A stretch of DNA of 64,000 nucleotides from Verrucomicrobiales bacterium (GTDB lineage: Bacteria > Verrucomicrobiota > Verrucomicrobiia > Limisphaerales > CAIMTB01): the NCBI GenBank assembly GCA_016795425.1, contig JAEUHG010000001.1, positions 1 to 64,000 on the forward strand, written 5' to 3'. The position numbers and the translations under genes were made by a program. Shown piece after piece: positions 45,471 through 54,384 of this stretch; within the stretch, counting starts at the first letter, position 1, and each line of letters begins with the position of its first letter. Under the pieces are notes generated by a model. The model worked only from the letters and a program-made list of their open reading frames with translations. It ran no database searches and was not told where the DNA came from.

Positions 45471-46853
45471 ATGAATGTCCTCCTTCAACTCCTCCTCGAT
45501 CTCCGGCAGCGATGGCGACGACGGCTTTGCCCCGGCATCCTGACTTGGATCGTCGCGCTTCCAGCGCTGGGCAACTGGCCCCAATTTCGCGGCCCCGAGG
45601 CCAGCGGCGTCGATGTCTCCCGCCCTTTGCCAACGGATTGGGACCTGCCGTCCGGCAAGAACGTCTCGTGGCGATCCGTCCTTCCAGGTCTCGGTCACGC
45701 CGCCCCCATCGTCTGGGGAAATACCGTCTACCTGGCGACCGCCGTCCGTCCGGGAGATGCCGACTTGAAGGTTGGACTGTACGGCGACATTGAGTCGGCC
45801 AACGACCAAGCGCCTCACGAGTGGCGCCTGCTGGCACTGGATCTGGACACCGGCACCACACGGTGGGACATCGTCGCCCATTCGGGTGTCCCCCGGGTCA
45901 AGCGCCACACCAAGGCTTCGCACTGCAATTCGACACCCGCCACCGACGGAAGCCATATCGTCGCCATACTCGGATCGGAAGGCCTTTTCTGCTTTGACGA
46001 ACAAGGCCGAAAACGATGGCAAGTCGATCTCGGTCCCATGGATTCGGGATATTTCGCGGTTCCCGCGGCGCAATGGGGTTTTGGCAGTTCCCCGGTGATC
46101 CACCGCGACCAAGTGTTGGTGCAGTGCGATGTGCAAACCAACTCGTACCTGGCTTCGTTTCGATTGAAGGACGGTCGGAAGGTCTGGCAGACGGAACGTC
46201 GGGATGTTCCCAGCTGGGGAAGCCCGACGGTCGTGACCGCGGGAGGCACGGCACAGATCGTTGTCAACGGCTGGCACCATATCGGAGGCTACCGATGGGA
46301 AGATGGCAGCGAACTCTGGCGGCTCGATGGCGGGGGGGACATTCCGGTACCGACGCCCATCCTGGCCCAAGGTCTCATCATCCAAACCAGCGCACATGGC
46401 CGCTTTCGGCCCTTCCGCGCGATTCGGCCCAGCGCTCGGGGTGACATCACCCCGTCCGATCCCGGGGCCACGAACGCCACCATTGCCTGGGCCCATCCGC
46501 GTCTGGGTAATTACATGCAGACACCCATCGCCATCGGGGGCCTGGTGTGGGGCTGTTTCGACAATGGAGTGCTCACCTGCTTCGACGCTACGTCTGGGAC
46601 GGTGAAATACAGCGAACGGCTCCCCTCGGGACAAGGGTACACGGGCTCTCCGGTTTCCGATGGAAGGCACCTCTTCTTCACCAGCGAGACGGGACAGATC
46701 TATGCCGTTCCAGCCCAGGACACCTTCTCCATCGTATCGACCAACGTGCTGGGGGAAACCGTCATGGCGACCCCAGCCATTGGTCGAGGTCACCTGCTCT
46801 TCCGCACACGCCATCACTTGGTGGCATTGGCATCGACCCCGCCATCGAGATGA
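45471..46853 (+). CDS. Exported PQQ-like beta-propeller protein
   Basis: About 460 residues from the ATG at 45471, with an N-terminal hydrophobic segment (ILTWIVALPALG) serving as signal. The mature part opens with NWPQFRGPEASGVDVSRPLP, the same WxxFRGP theme as the gene divergent to it, and carries PQQ-like blades (LDLDTGTTRW, FRLKDGRKVW). It is likely to be a paralogue of that protein. Its stop codon overlaps the ATG of the NagA-like gene (ATGA). A link to sugar metabolism is suggested by this coupling only. Enzyme activity is not supported by visible residues. Confidence 0.85.
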   Translation: MNVLLQLLLDLRQRWRRRLCPGILTWIVALPALGNWPQFRGPEASGVDVSRPLPTDWDLPSGKNVSWRSVLPGLGHAAPIVWGNTVYLATAVRPGDADLKVGLYGDIESANDQAPHEWRLLALDLDTGTTRWDIVAHSGVPRVKRHTKASHCNSTPATDGSHIVAILGSEGLFCFDEQGRKRWQVDLGPMDSGYFAVPAAQWGFGSSPVIHRDQVLVQCDVQTNSYLASFRLKDGRKVWQTERRDVPSWGSPTVVTAGGTAQIVVNGWHHIGGYRWEDGSELWRLDGGGDIPVPTPILAQGLIIQTSAHGRFRPFRAIRPSARGDITPSDPGATNATIAWAHPRLGNYMQTPIAIGGLVWGCFDNGVLTCFDATSGTVKYSERLPSGQGYTGSPVSDGRHLFFTSETGQIYAVPAQDTFSIVSTNVLGETVMATPAIGRGHLLFRTRHHLVALASTPPSR

Positions 46854-47773
46854 GCACCGATACTCCCCGCCTCTTTGATCCCCAGGTCAACGGCTATGCC
46901 GGTGTCGATTTTCAGCAGGATCATCTTGGATCCGATGATTTGCAGCGCGCCGCAGCGGCCTGGCGGCGCGACGGCGGCGACGCGTTCTACCTGACGCTGA
47001 TCACGGATGCCTGGCCTGCGTTGCTCGCCCGGTTGCGCCATCTGAGAGTCCTTCTCGATTCAGAGCCGGCACTTCGCAACACCATCGCCGGCTGGCATAT
47101 CGAGGGCCCCTTTCTTTCCGAAAAGCCGGGATTCCACGGCGCGCATGATCCCGCGGTCATGATGGATCCCTCACCCCAACGCGTGCGGGAATTGCGCGAT
47201 GCCGCCGGTGACGACCCCATGCTGCTGACCCTTGCCCCGGAACGTACCGGATCGATGCAAGCCATCGAAACCGCCCGTTCCCTCGGCATCGAGGTGAGCC
47301 TCGGACACACCGACGCCTCGGCTGCCCAAATCCGTGATGCCATTGCCGCAGGCGCCACGGCGTTCACGCATCTCGCCAACGGATGCCCTCAGCAACTCGA
47401 CCGCCATGACAACATTCTCTGGCGCGTTTTGGACGCGCCGGTCCCACGAATTGGCCTCATCGCGGATGGCGTTCATGTCTCCCCCTCCCTTTTCCGACTG
47501 ATCCACAGGGTATTGCCGAGCGAACGCCTCTATTACACCACGGATGCCATGGCGGCCGCGGGGAGCCCTCCCGGGGATTACAGCATCGGACGCCTCCGGG
47601 TTCAGGTGGGAGAAGACGGCATCGTTCGGCAGCCGGGCCGCCAGAACTTTGCCGGTTCATCCCTCACGCCTCGCCGACTGACCGATTCGGTCCAGCGCAT
47701 GCTCGGACCGGATTTCAATCCGACGGCGGCGGCAATCCTGCGCGAGTCGGGGAAGTGGCTCCGCAAAACCTAG
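46850..47773 (+). CDS. Short NagA-like N-acetylglucosamine-6-phosphate deacetylase
   Basis: A 307-residue amidohydrolase. NagA signatures present: HIEGPFLS (83-90, metal-binding Glu85), LGHTDAS (151-157, His153), FTHLANGC (172-179, His174) and TTDAM (230-234, catalytic Asp232), with ADGVHV. NagA would deacetylate GlcNAc-6-phosphate in amino-sugar or peptidoglycan recycling. It is about 75 residues shorter than the usual protein: it begins at RLFDPQVNGYAGVDF, so the first small beta-sandwich that normally surrounds the barrel N-terminus is missing. The ATG at 46850 overlaps the propeller gene stop. The frame is open far upstream inside that gene, but those residues are not NagA-like. Confidence 0.82.
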   Translation: MSTDTPRLFDPQVNGYAGVDFQQDHLGSDDLQRAAAAWRRDGGDAFYLTLITDAWPALLARLRHLRVLLDSEPALRNTIAGWHIEGPFLSEKPGFHGAHDPAVMMDPSPQRVRELRDAAGDDPMLLTLAPERTGSMQAIETARSLGIEVSLGHTDASAAQIRDAIAAGATAFTHLANGCPQQLDRHDNILWRVLDAPVPRIGLIADGVHVSPSLFRLIHRVLPSERLYYTTDAMAAAGSPPGDYSIGRLRVQVGEDGIVRQPGRQNFAGSSLTPRRLTDSVQRMLGPDFNPTAAAILRESGKWLRKT

Positions 47774-47838
47774 TTGAAATCCCGCCCACTGCGCCTACGG
47801 TGGCTGTCGTCACGATCCAACCCTTAGCCCCAATATCC

Positions 47839-48168
47839 ATGAAGCCCATCGTTTCACTCATCGCCTGTGCGCTCGCGTTCACCCTCTCCACTGCGGCCAA
47901 AGCGGCGGAGGAGAAGGAACTCAAAGGCGAAGGAATGTGCCTGAAGTGCGAACTCAAGAAGAGCGACAAGTGCCAGAACGCCATCCGTGTGAAGGACAAG
48001 GACGGCAAGGAGACGCTCTACATCCTCGAGAAGAACAAGGTCAGCGACGACTTCCACAGCAATGTCTGCGGCGGCGTGAAAAAGGTCGTCGCCAAGGGCA
48101 CCGTCAAAAAGGACGGTGAAAAGAACATCCTGGTGGCCTCCAAGATCGAGTTGGACGAAAAGAAGTAA
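47839..48168 (+). CDS. Small exported four-cysteine protein (DUF6370-like)
   Basis: A 109-residue protein with a signal peptide (1-22, ending AAKAA) from the ATG at 47839. Cysteines at 34, 37, 45 and 77 occur in GMCLKCELKKSDKCQ and HSNVCGG, and the rest is lysine-rich with a simple beta pattern. I recall a family numbered DUF6370 with this layout; the assignment is by memory. Likely a metal-binding or redox-active periplasmic or outer-surface protein; function is unknown. A strong terminator follows the gene. Confidence 0.72.
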   Translation: MKPIVSLIACALAFTLSTAAKAAEEKELKGEGMCLKCELKKSDKCQNAIRVKDKDGKETLYILEKNKVSDDFHSNVCGGVKKVVAKGTVKKDGEKNILVASKIELDEKK

Positions 48169-48536
48169 GCAGCGCGCTCCCCTTCTCTTTTGGGCGGACC
48201 CTTCGGGTCCGCCCTTTTTCTTTGTTCTGAATCGCGCCCGTTCGACGGCGCGCCACCTTCAATCCCATTCCCCTCAGTTCGAATTCCGGGAACGGCAGCA
48301 GATCGCTCCATCGCCGATCCGCCGATGGCACCGTCCGACGTGGCCGGAATGGGACGCATCCGAAGATCCCTGCTTCCAAATTCACGCAATGAAATGGGAT
48401 TAAGGAAATTGCCGAGGCGACCGATTCCATAACAGGGACGCGATCCGACGGGATGGCTCGTACGTCAACCCGTCCCAAGGCCGAGAGGCGACACGTAAGG
48501 GACGCGTGAAGCGGCCTCGAGCGAACCTTTGCCACC
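48169..48536. other. Intergenic region upstream of the TonB receptor
   Basis: About 370 bases with the terminator at its left end and no credible gene. The right part should carry the promoter of the receptor operon. I looked for a cobalamin, TPP or c-di-GMP riboswitch and found no conserved core, and no clear promoter hexamers. Confidence 0.55.
48192..48221 (+). terminator. Rho-independent terminator
   Basis: A perfect ten-base stem, GGGCGGACCC with GGGTCCGCCC, around a TTC loop, followed by a T-rich run (CCCTTTTTC). It lies about 25 bases after the stop of the small four-cysteine gene, so that transcript ends here. Confidence 0.88.
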
Positions 48537-50588
48537 ATGAACCGTCGCCCAATGTTCGCCGCATTCTCCCGGCCCCCTCGGCTCTTGCTCCTACTGGCGA
48601 TGACTGGTGCGGAGTGCGGCCTTCCGGCGGCACCCGCACAACCGTCGGTGGACGACCTCTCCGAGCTCAGTCTCTCGGAACTGCTCGAGGTCCGGTATGA
48701 CACCGTGTACGCGGCCTCGAAGCGCATGCAGGAGGCCTGGGAAGCCCCGGCGAGTGTCAGCGTGGTTCGGCGAAGCACCATCCAAACCTTCGGCTACCGA
48801 ACTCTCGCCGATGCCCTCGACAGCACCCCCGGCACCCACATCACCAGCGACAGCCTCTACTCATTCCTGGGCATTCGCGGCTTCAGCCCGCCCGGCGATT
48901 ACAACGGCCGCGTCCTCCTGCTCATCGATGGCCACCGCGCCAATGACAACGTCTACGACTCGGCGCTGTTGGGCACCGAAGGCATCCTGGATATCGACCT
49001 CGTGGACCGTCTCGAGGTGATCCGGGGACCTTCCTCTTCCATCTATGGCAGCAGCGCGTTCTTCGGCATTCTCAATGTCGTGCCAAGGCGCGGCGGCGAG
49101 ATTCAGGGCGTCGAGGTCTCGGGCGAAGCCGGGTCCTTCGAATCCTACAGGGCCAGGGCAACCACCGGCTACAAGCTGAATTCCGGCGTCGAATTCCTGT
49201 TGTCCGCCACCTACTTCTCGGCACGAGGAGATCCGGAAATCTACCTGCCCGATCGCGCTATTCCCGGCGTGAGTTCTGGGACGGCACATGACCTCGACGG
49301 TTACCACGGATACCATCTCTATGCCTCGACCTCCTATAGCGACTTCACCCTGACAGCTGCCGCCTCCTCCCGAGACAAAGCCATGCCCGATGCCGGGGTG
49401 GACACTTGGTTCGACGACCCTCGCAATGCCGTCCGCGACACAACTCATTATGTCGACCTCAAATTCGACCATACCTTCGAGGACGAGACGCGGCTGACGG
49501 TGCGCACGGGCTACCACGACACCGGCTATTTCGGCTGGTATCCCTATGACGCGTCTGATCCTGCCGCCACTCCGGTCGCGGGACCCGACATTCGCGTCAA
49601 CCGGGACGATGTTCACGGTTCCTGGTGGAACGCCGAAGTCATGGCTGAACACACATTCCTGGAAGAACTTACTTTCTCGATGGGGGCCGATTTCCGTTAC
49701 AACTTCCGCCAGGATCAGGCGAACTTCGACGAAGGCAACCCACCCGACGTCTATGGGGACATCCGCGAATCATCGACGGTGACCGGGGTTTTTGGACAAG
49801 CGGATTGGGCCGCGAGAGAGCACCTGATCCTCACCGCGGGCCTGCGATACGACGATTCCACCACGGCGTCGGGACACCTGAGCCCACGGGCCGCGGTCTT
49901 GCATCGCATCAGCGAAGCGACGTCCGTGAAGCTGCTTTACGGCTCGGCCTTTCGGGCGCCCAACGCCTACGAGTACGGGTTCTACTCCAGCTACGTCACC
50001 GGCAACCCCAATCTCGATCCGGAAGTCGTCCATTCTTTCGAGGTGGCCGGAGACCACGATTTCGGAGGTGGCTTCTCGTTCGGACCGAGTCTGTTCTACC
50101 ATCGAGTCGAGGACCTCATTGTGTTGGACGACTCCGGACCCACGTTGACCTTTGCGAACGCACCGCCGACGCATGCCTATGGCGGTGAAATCAGGGCGGA
50201 ATACCGATGGGCTCGGCAGGGCCTCGTGCGCGCGTCCTATTCCCTGCAGCGGGCAGAAGCGGTCGACAACGAAGCCCGCCTGTTCAACGCCCCCGAGAAT
50301 CTCGTCAAACTGCAGGTGCGTATTCCGCTGTGGCAGGAGAAGATCTTCCTTTCCCCCGAAGTTCACTATGTGGATTCGGTGCTTGGGACACGCGGGCGAA
50401 TCGATGCCTACTGGGCGAGCCAGGTGACCCTTTTTGCCAAGGACTTGATTCCAGGAATCGAGGCATCCGCCTCCGTCTACAACGTGCTGGGCCAGGACAT
50501 CGAGCATCCGGTATCGGACGAGTATCCCCTGGCATCCATGCCACAGCCAGGAACGACTGTCCGCTTCAAGTTTACCTACCGCTTCTAG
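48537..50588 (+). CDS. TonB-dependent outer-membrane receptor
   Basis: A 683-residue outer-membrane protein with a signal peptide. The N-terminal DLSELSLSELLEVRYD precedes the plug domain (about 60-180: ASVSVVRRSTIQTFG, GIRGFSP, DRLEVIRGPSSSIYG). The C-terminal barrel of beta strands ends TVRFKFTYRF, with the terminal aromatic needed for outer-membrane insertion. Ligand is unknown; the plug resembles that of receptors for siderophores or other small ligands. YfiR-family and sensor-kinase genes follow with short gaps, so I read this as the outer-membrane part of a three-gene sensory operon. Confidence 0.9.
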   Translation: MNRRPMFAAFSRPPRLLLLLAMTGAECGLPAAPAQPSVDDLSELSLSELLEVRYDTVYAASKRMQEAWEAPASVSVVRRSTIQTFGYRTLADALDSTPGTHITSDSLYSFLGIRGFSPPGDYNGRVLLLIDGHRANDNVYDSALLGTEGILDIDLVDRLEVIRGPSSSIYGSSAFFGILNVVPRRGGEIQGVEVSGEAGSFESYRARATTGYKLNSGVEFLLSATYFSARGDPEIYLPDRAIPGVSSGTAHDLDGYHGYHLYASTSYSDFTLTAAASSRDKAMPDAGVDTWFDDPRNAVRDTTHYVDLKFDHTFEDETRLTVRTGYHDTGYFGWYPYDASDPAATPVAGPDIRVNRDDVHGSWWNAEVMAEHTFLEELTFSMGADFRYNFRQDQANFDEGNPPDVYGDIRESSTVTGVFGQADWAAREHLILTAGLRYDDSTTASGHLSPRAAVLHRISEATSVKLLYGSAFRAPNAYEYGFYSSYVTGNPNLDPEVVHSFEVAGDHDFGGGFSFGPSLFYHRVEDLIVLDDSGPTLTFANAPPTHAYGGEIRAEYRWARQGLVRASYSLQRAEAVDNEARLFNAPENLVKLQVRIPLWQEKIFLSPEVHYVDSVLGTRGRIDAYWASQVTLFAKDLIPGIEASASVYNVLGQDIEHPVSDEYPLASMPQPGTTVRFKFTYRF

Positions 50589-50601
50589 ACGAGGTTGTTT
50601 C

Positions 50602-51234
50602 ATGGCCGCCACGCCCCCCACGCCTCTGCTTCTGCGCGCGATCCCATCCGGGAGCACGGCCGAACGCTGGCGATGGTTGGCGGTTCTGGTCTTCGCCGTC
50701 CGGCTCACGATCGGGAGCCTTGCCGCCGAAGCCGTCCCCACCGGCGTGGGCGAATATCAGCTGAAAGCGAACTTCCTGGTGCGCTTCCTGGACTTCGTTC
50801 ATTGGCCGTCCCCCACATCCGTCAAGAATCCGGAGGTCATCACCATCGGAGTGCTCGGCCCGGATCCGTTTGGGACGGAACTCGACAAGGCGGTTCGTGG
50901 CGCCGATCGCAAGTCCCGTCGCATCGCCTGGAAAGTGTGCCGCGATGTCGAGGAAGCCCGGCAATGCCATATTCTGTTCGTTTCCCGGCGCGACGCAAAA
51001 GACCATGCGGCTCTGCCGACCATCCTCGCGGCAGTCCCTGTCCTCACCGTGGGTGAGGGCGCGGATTTCGCGCGCCAAGGTGGTATGGTTGGGTTGGTGA
51101 GCGCCGACCGACGAATCCAAATAGAAATCAACACCAATCGCGCCGCCCGGGCCGGACTGCGCATTGATCCGCACCTGCTCCAGCTCGCCCGCATTGTGCG
51201 CGACGAAACCGAAGAGCCGCCAACCGCGAAATGA
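50602..51234 (+). CDS. YfiR-family periplasmic protein (DUF4154)
   Basis: A 210-residue exported protein. A hydrophobic segment (about 26-42) acts as signal. The mature sequence has the family hallmarks GEYQLKANFLVRFLDFVHWP near the start, then VITIGVLGPDPFG and CHILFVS. YfiR of Pseudomonas is a periplasmic repressor of the diguanylate cyclase YfiN. Here the ATG follows GAGG by seven bases, 13 bases after the receptor stop, and the gene ends in an ATGA overlap with a CHASE8-type kinase, so that kinase rather than a cyclase is the likely partner. Confidence 0.85.
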   Translation: MAATPPTPLLLRAIPSGSTAERWRWLAVLVFAVRLTIGSLAAEAVPTGVGEYQLKANFLVRFLDFVHWPSPTSVKNPEVITIGVLGPDPFGTELDKAVRGADRKSRRIAWKVCRDVEEARQCHILFVSRRDAKDHAALPTILAAVPVLTVGEGADFARQGGMVGLVSADRRIQIEINTNRAARAGLRIDPHLLQLARIVRDETEEPPTAK

Positions 51235-53234
51235 GACCGTCGCGCCACGCTTCCATCCGGACAAAACTCACCCGGATCACCATGGCCACCTGCCTGCTGG
51301 CCGTCGCGCTCTCCGGTTTGTCGCTCGTCGCCCATGAAGTCTTCACACACCGCCGCACTCTTTCCGCCGAACTCTCCACCCAGGCCAGGATCCTCGGCCA
51401 ACTTTCCAGGGCGGCGCTCAGCTTCGCCGATGCCACCGAAGCGACTCAGATTCTCCACGAACTACAGGGCCAACCCAACGTCGAGGAAGCGATGCTCTAT
51501 AAGGACGGCAGAATCTTCGCGCACTATGCCAGGCATCGGAAGTCTCCGCCGCCGTCACCCGTCGAACCCATTGCCGACGCCGAGAGCCTGGGGCGCAACT
51601 CGCTCACCGTTACCCGCCGCATCGAGTTCAACGGCGCCCACCTCGGCACCGTCGTCATTCGATCGAACCTCAAGCAACTCCGTGACAGTATCGCGCATCG
51701 ATGCCTGATCCTCCTGGGCGTATTCGGTGCGTCGACGCTGGCGGCGTGGCTCATCTCCGCCCGGCTCCAGAATTCGATGGTGCGCCCGATCCAGTTGCTG
51801 ACGGAAACCGCCACGGCCATCGCGAACGGCAATGATTACTCGCGCCGCGCCCCCAAGGTTTCCCATGACGAGTTCGGCGAACTCGCCGATGCGTTCAACA
51901 GCATGATCAGCCGCATCGGGCAACAGGACACGGCCCTGCGCGACTCCGAAAGCCGCTACCGGATTCTGTTCAAGAACAGCCCGCTTCCAGCCTGGTTGTT
52001 CGATGGCAAGACGCTGCGCTTTCTCGCGGTCAACGACGCGGCTCTCCGCAACTACGGATACACCGAGGAGGAATTCCTTTCCCTCACCGCACCCTGCCTC
52101 TGCGGCAAGGGGAAGGCGGAACTCCCGTCCGCCGAATGCCTTTCCCGGCCGATGGAACGAATGCAGTCGACACCCGGCCGACACCGTCGCAAGGACGGCA
52201 CCATTATTGACGTCGAGGTTTCGGCCGACGCCATCGAACACCACGATCGCCTCGTCTGGCTGGCCATCGCCCAGGACGTCACCGCGCGTAAGAAGGCCGA
52301 GGCGGATCTCGCAGTGGCCAACGAGCAGCTCATTCGATCGTCCCGTCAGGCGGGTATGGCGGAGGTCGCCACCGGCGTGCTGCACAACGTCGGCAACGTT
52401 CTGAATAGCGTCAATGTCTCCGCCAATCTCATCCGGAACAAGCTGGTCCAATCGCGTCTCACCTCCCTGGCCAAAACCACCGAACTCCTTCAGTCCCGCG
52501 CCGATGATCTGGCCTTCTTCCTGTCGCAGGACCCGCAAGGCCGGCTGATTCCGGGCTTTCTCGGTCAACTGACCACCCACCTCCTCGAGGAACGGGACCA
52601 CCTGATCGCCGAGACCCGCCTGCTGGTCGAGAACATCGAGCACATCCGGGAAATCGTCGCCGTTCAGCAGGGCGTCGCCAAGGTCAGCGGGGTCGTCGAA
52701 CCACTGGACCCCATCCCGCTCTTCGAAGATGCCCTGCGCATGGGAGCAAACTCATTCGGGCGCCGTGGCTTCGAGGTGGTTCATGAATTCCAGCCGACCT
52801 CTCGGATTGTCGCCGACCGCCACAAGGTCCTGCAGATCCTGATCAATCTCCTGACCAACGCACAGCATGCCCTCGACCAAAGCCCGAGGGAACCGAAGCG
52901 GCTCACGCTCCGCATTGGTCCCTCCGGCCGGCACCATGTCTTCCTCGCGGTTCAGGACAATGGGGTCGGTATCTCCCGAGACGCCCATGAGCGAATCTTT
53001 CAATTGGGCTTCACCACTCGAAAGGACGGCCACGGATTCGGTCTCCACTCCGGGGCAATCGCTGCCCGCGAGATGGGCGGAAACCTCAGTGTCCACAGCG
53101 ACGGCCCCGGTTGCGGTGCAACATTCCGGCTCGAGCTACCGACGGAACCTTCCGATGAATCCACTCGGCCGGCTGCGATTCCCGATCTCCCCGTTCATCA
53201 GGCTACCCCCACACCAACGACTGAAACTGCGTAG
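51231..53234 (+). CDS. CHASE8-HAMP-PAS sensor histidine kinase
   Basis: A 667-residue membrane kinase. Helix 1 (about 15-33) and helix 2 (about 158-176) enclose a CHASE8-like periplasmic domain, the type found in YfiN ([30 protein letters not shown]). A HAMP domain (about 178-232), a PAS domain (about 240-355) and a DHp region with His385 in [11 protein letters not shown] follow. The ATPase has [10 protein letters not shown] and DNGVGISRD and ends with the G2 region HGFGLHSG. No receiver domain. It should autophosphorylate and pass phosphate to a receiver encoded elsewhere. The ATG overlaps the YfiR gene stop, supporting translational coupling. Confidence 0.88.
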   Translation: MRPSRHASIRTKLTRITMATCLLAVALSGLSLVAHEVFTHRRTLSAELSTQARILGQLSRAALSFADATEATQILHELQGQPNVEEAMLYKDGRIFAHYARHRKSPPPSPVEPIADAESLGRNSLTVTRRIEFNGAHLGTVVIRSNLKQLRDSIAHRCLILLGVFGASTLAAWLISARLQNSMVRPIQLLTETATAIANGNDYSRRAPKVSHDEFGELADAFNSMISRIGQQDTALRDSESRYRILFKNSPLPAWLFDGKTLRFLAVNDAALRNYGYTEEEFLSLTAPCLCGKGKAELPSAECLSRPMERMQSTPGRHRRKDGTIIDVEVSADAIEHHDRLVWLAIAQDVTARKKAEADLAVANEQLIRSSRQAGMAEVATGVLHNVGNVLNSVNVSANLIRNKLVQSRLTSLAKTTELLQSRADDLAFFLSQDPQGRLIPGFLGQLTTHLLEERDHLIAETRLLVENIEHIREIVAVQQGVAKVSGVVEPLDPIPLFEDALRMGANSFGRRGFEVVHEFQPTSRIVADRHKVLQILINLLTNAQHALDQSPREPKRLTLRIGPSGRHHVFLAVQDNGVGISRDAHERIFQLGFTTRKDGHGFGLHSGAIAAREMGGNLSVHSDGPGCGATFRLELPTEPSDESTRPAAIPDLPVHQATPTPTTETA

Positions 53235-53315
53235 TCTGATTGGGTTTTCATCCGGCCCAACTGAGGTGAATCCTTAACGTCCTCCGCTCGAACTACCGCC
53301 AAACGTCGCGGAATC

Positions 53316-54272
53316 GTGAACTTCCATTTCGCGTCTCCGATATCCCACTCAATGAACTGGGGTTATCGCGAAGTCGAGATCCACGCCATCCGTCCATTAA
53401 GTGCCACGGAATCCAGTCTGCTCGGCAATCATTCGATTCTCAACGTGCTCACTATCCTCCAGGAGGAACTTGCCTTCTTTGGCTTTGCTCTCGAGGACGA
53501 TCCGGAGGCGCTGGCCGCGAGTTTGGCGATCTGCCGGTTCTACCTGGACTCCCTCTCAGATCCGGTGGCGTCCCTGGTCGCCGCGATGGGCGGCGAACGG
53601 TATGCCGAGGCCATCGGGTCGGAGGTGGACCGCGTCGCCAATCGGCACGAACTGGTGGCCCGAACCGCAACCCAGGCCCGCAGTCTCGCCAACCTCCGAA
53701 GCCTGCTCGAAATCCTCGTGGTTCGAACGCGCGAGATCGCCACCCGTGCCCATCACAAGGCGCGTTGGGCGGAGTTCGATGTCCAGGAGTTGACCGCCAA
53801 TTTTTCCCAAGTCCTGAGCGCCATCGAAACGAACAGCCGAAATCGATTCAAGATCGTCAATCGGAGTGATTGCCAAGGTCCCAAGGATTACTTGGTGGAA
53901 TTATTGGTTCTCCCGCGAAGCGGAACCGCCATTGCCGCACCGCCGGTGATGGTCGATGTCATGCGCGATCTCATCGCCAACGCGCGCAAATACACGGCTC
54001 CCGGCGGACGCATCCGGGCCACTCTGTCGGAGTCGTCCTCGCGCCTGAATCTGACCGTGGAGGATACCGGCCGCGGCATCCCGGAAGCGGACCTGCGCCG
54101 CGTCCCTGAATTCGGGGAGCGCGGCTCCAACGTGAGGGATATCCGCACCATGGGAGGTGGTTTCGGAATGACCAAGGCCTTCATGGTCTCGCGCGACTAC
54201 CATGGGCGATTCTGGATTGGCTCGCAGCAGGGCAACGGCACCAAGGTCCGCATCGAGATTCCTTTCCCTTAG
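53316..54272 (+). CDS. Soluble histidine-kinase-like ATPase
   Basis: A 318-residue protein with a C-terminal HATPase_c domain: N-box DLIANARKYT, G1 EDTGRGIPEADL and the glycine-rich MGGGFGM. The N-terminal half is helical with no recognised sensor domain; His39 in LGNHSILNVLTIL resembles a DHp phospho-acceptor (H-x3-N). No membrane segment and no receiver. The start is a GTG at 53316; an ATG at 53352 is an alternative but would remove little of the domain. It follows the CHASE8 kinase by 81 bases on the same strand, so it may modulate or share a partner with that kinase. Its real activity is not established by sequence. Confidence 0.75.
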   Translation: MNFHFASPISHSMNWGYREVEIHAIRPLSATESSLLGNHSILNVLTILQEELAFFGFALEDDPEALAASLAICRFYLDSLSDPVASLVAAMGGERYAEAIGSEVDRVANRHELVARTATQARSLANLRSLLEILVVRTREIATRAHHKARWAEFDVQELTANFSQVLSAIETNSRNRFKIVNRSDCQGPKDYLVELLVLPRSGTAIAAPPVMVDVMRDLIANARKYTAPGGRIRATLSESSSRLNLTVEDTGRGIPEADLRRVPEFGERGSNVRDIRTMGGGFGMTKAFMVSRDYHGRFWIGSQQGNGTKVRIEIPFP

Positions 54273-54384
54273 TGCTGTTGTCGCGATCGGCGTCGATCGG
54301 CAGGGACGCCGCGAGACCGCTCAACCGCACGGAGATTGATTGCGCGGCTCGTTTCACGTACGGGAGGTCGGTCCAACCTCGCGT

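Noticed and set aside
43861..45474. A 537-codon frame on the plus strand
   Set aside because: It covers the propeller gene in the opposite direction and has no domain I recognise.
45369..46817. A 482-codon frame on the minus strand
   Set aside because: Antisense to the propeller gene at 45471, with no signature residues.
48222..48536. Riboswitch upstream of the TonB receptor
   Set aside because: I looked for cobalamin, TPP and c-di-GMP cores and found only isolated matches such as GGGACGCA, not a complete fold.
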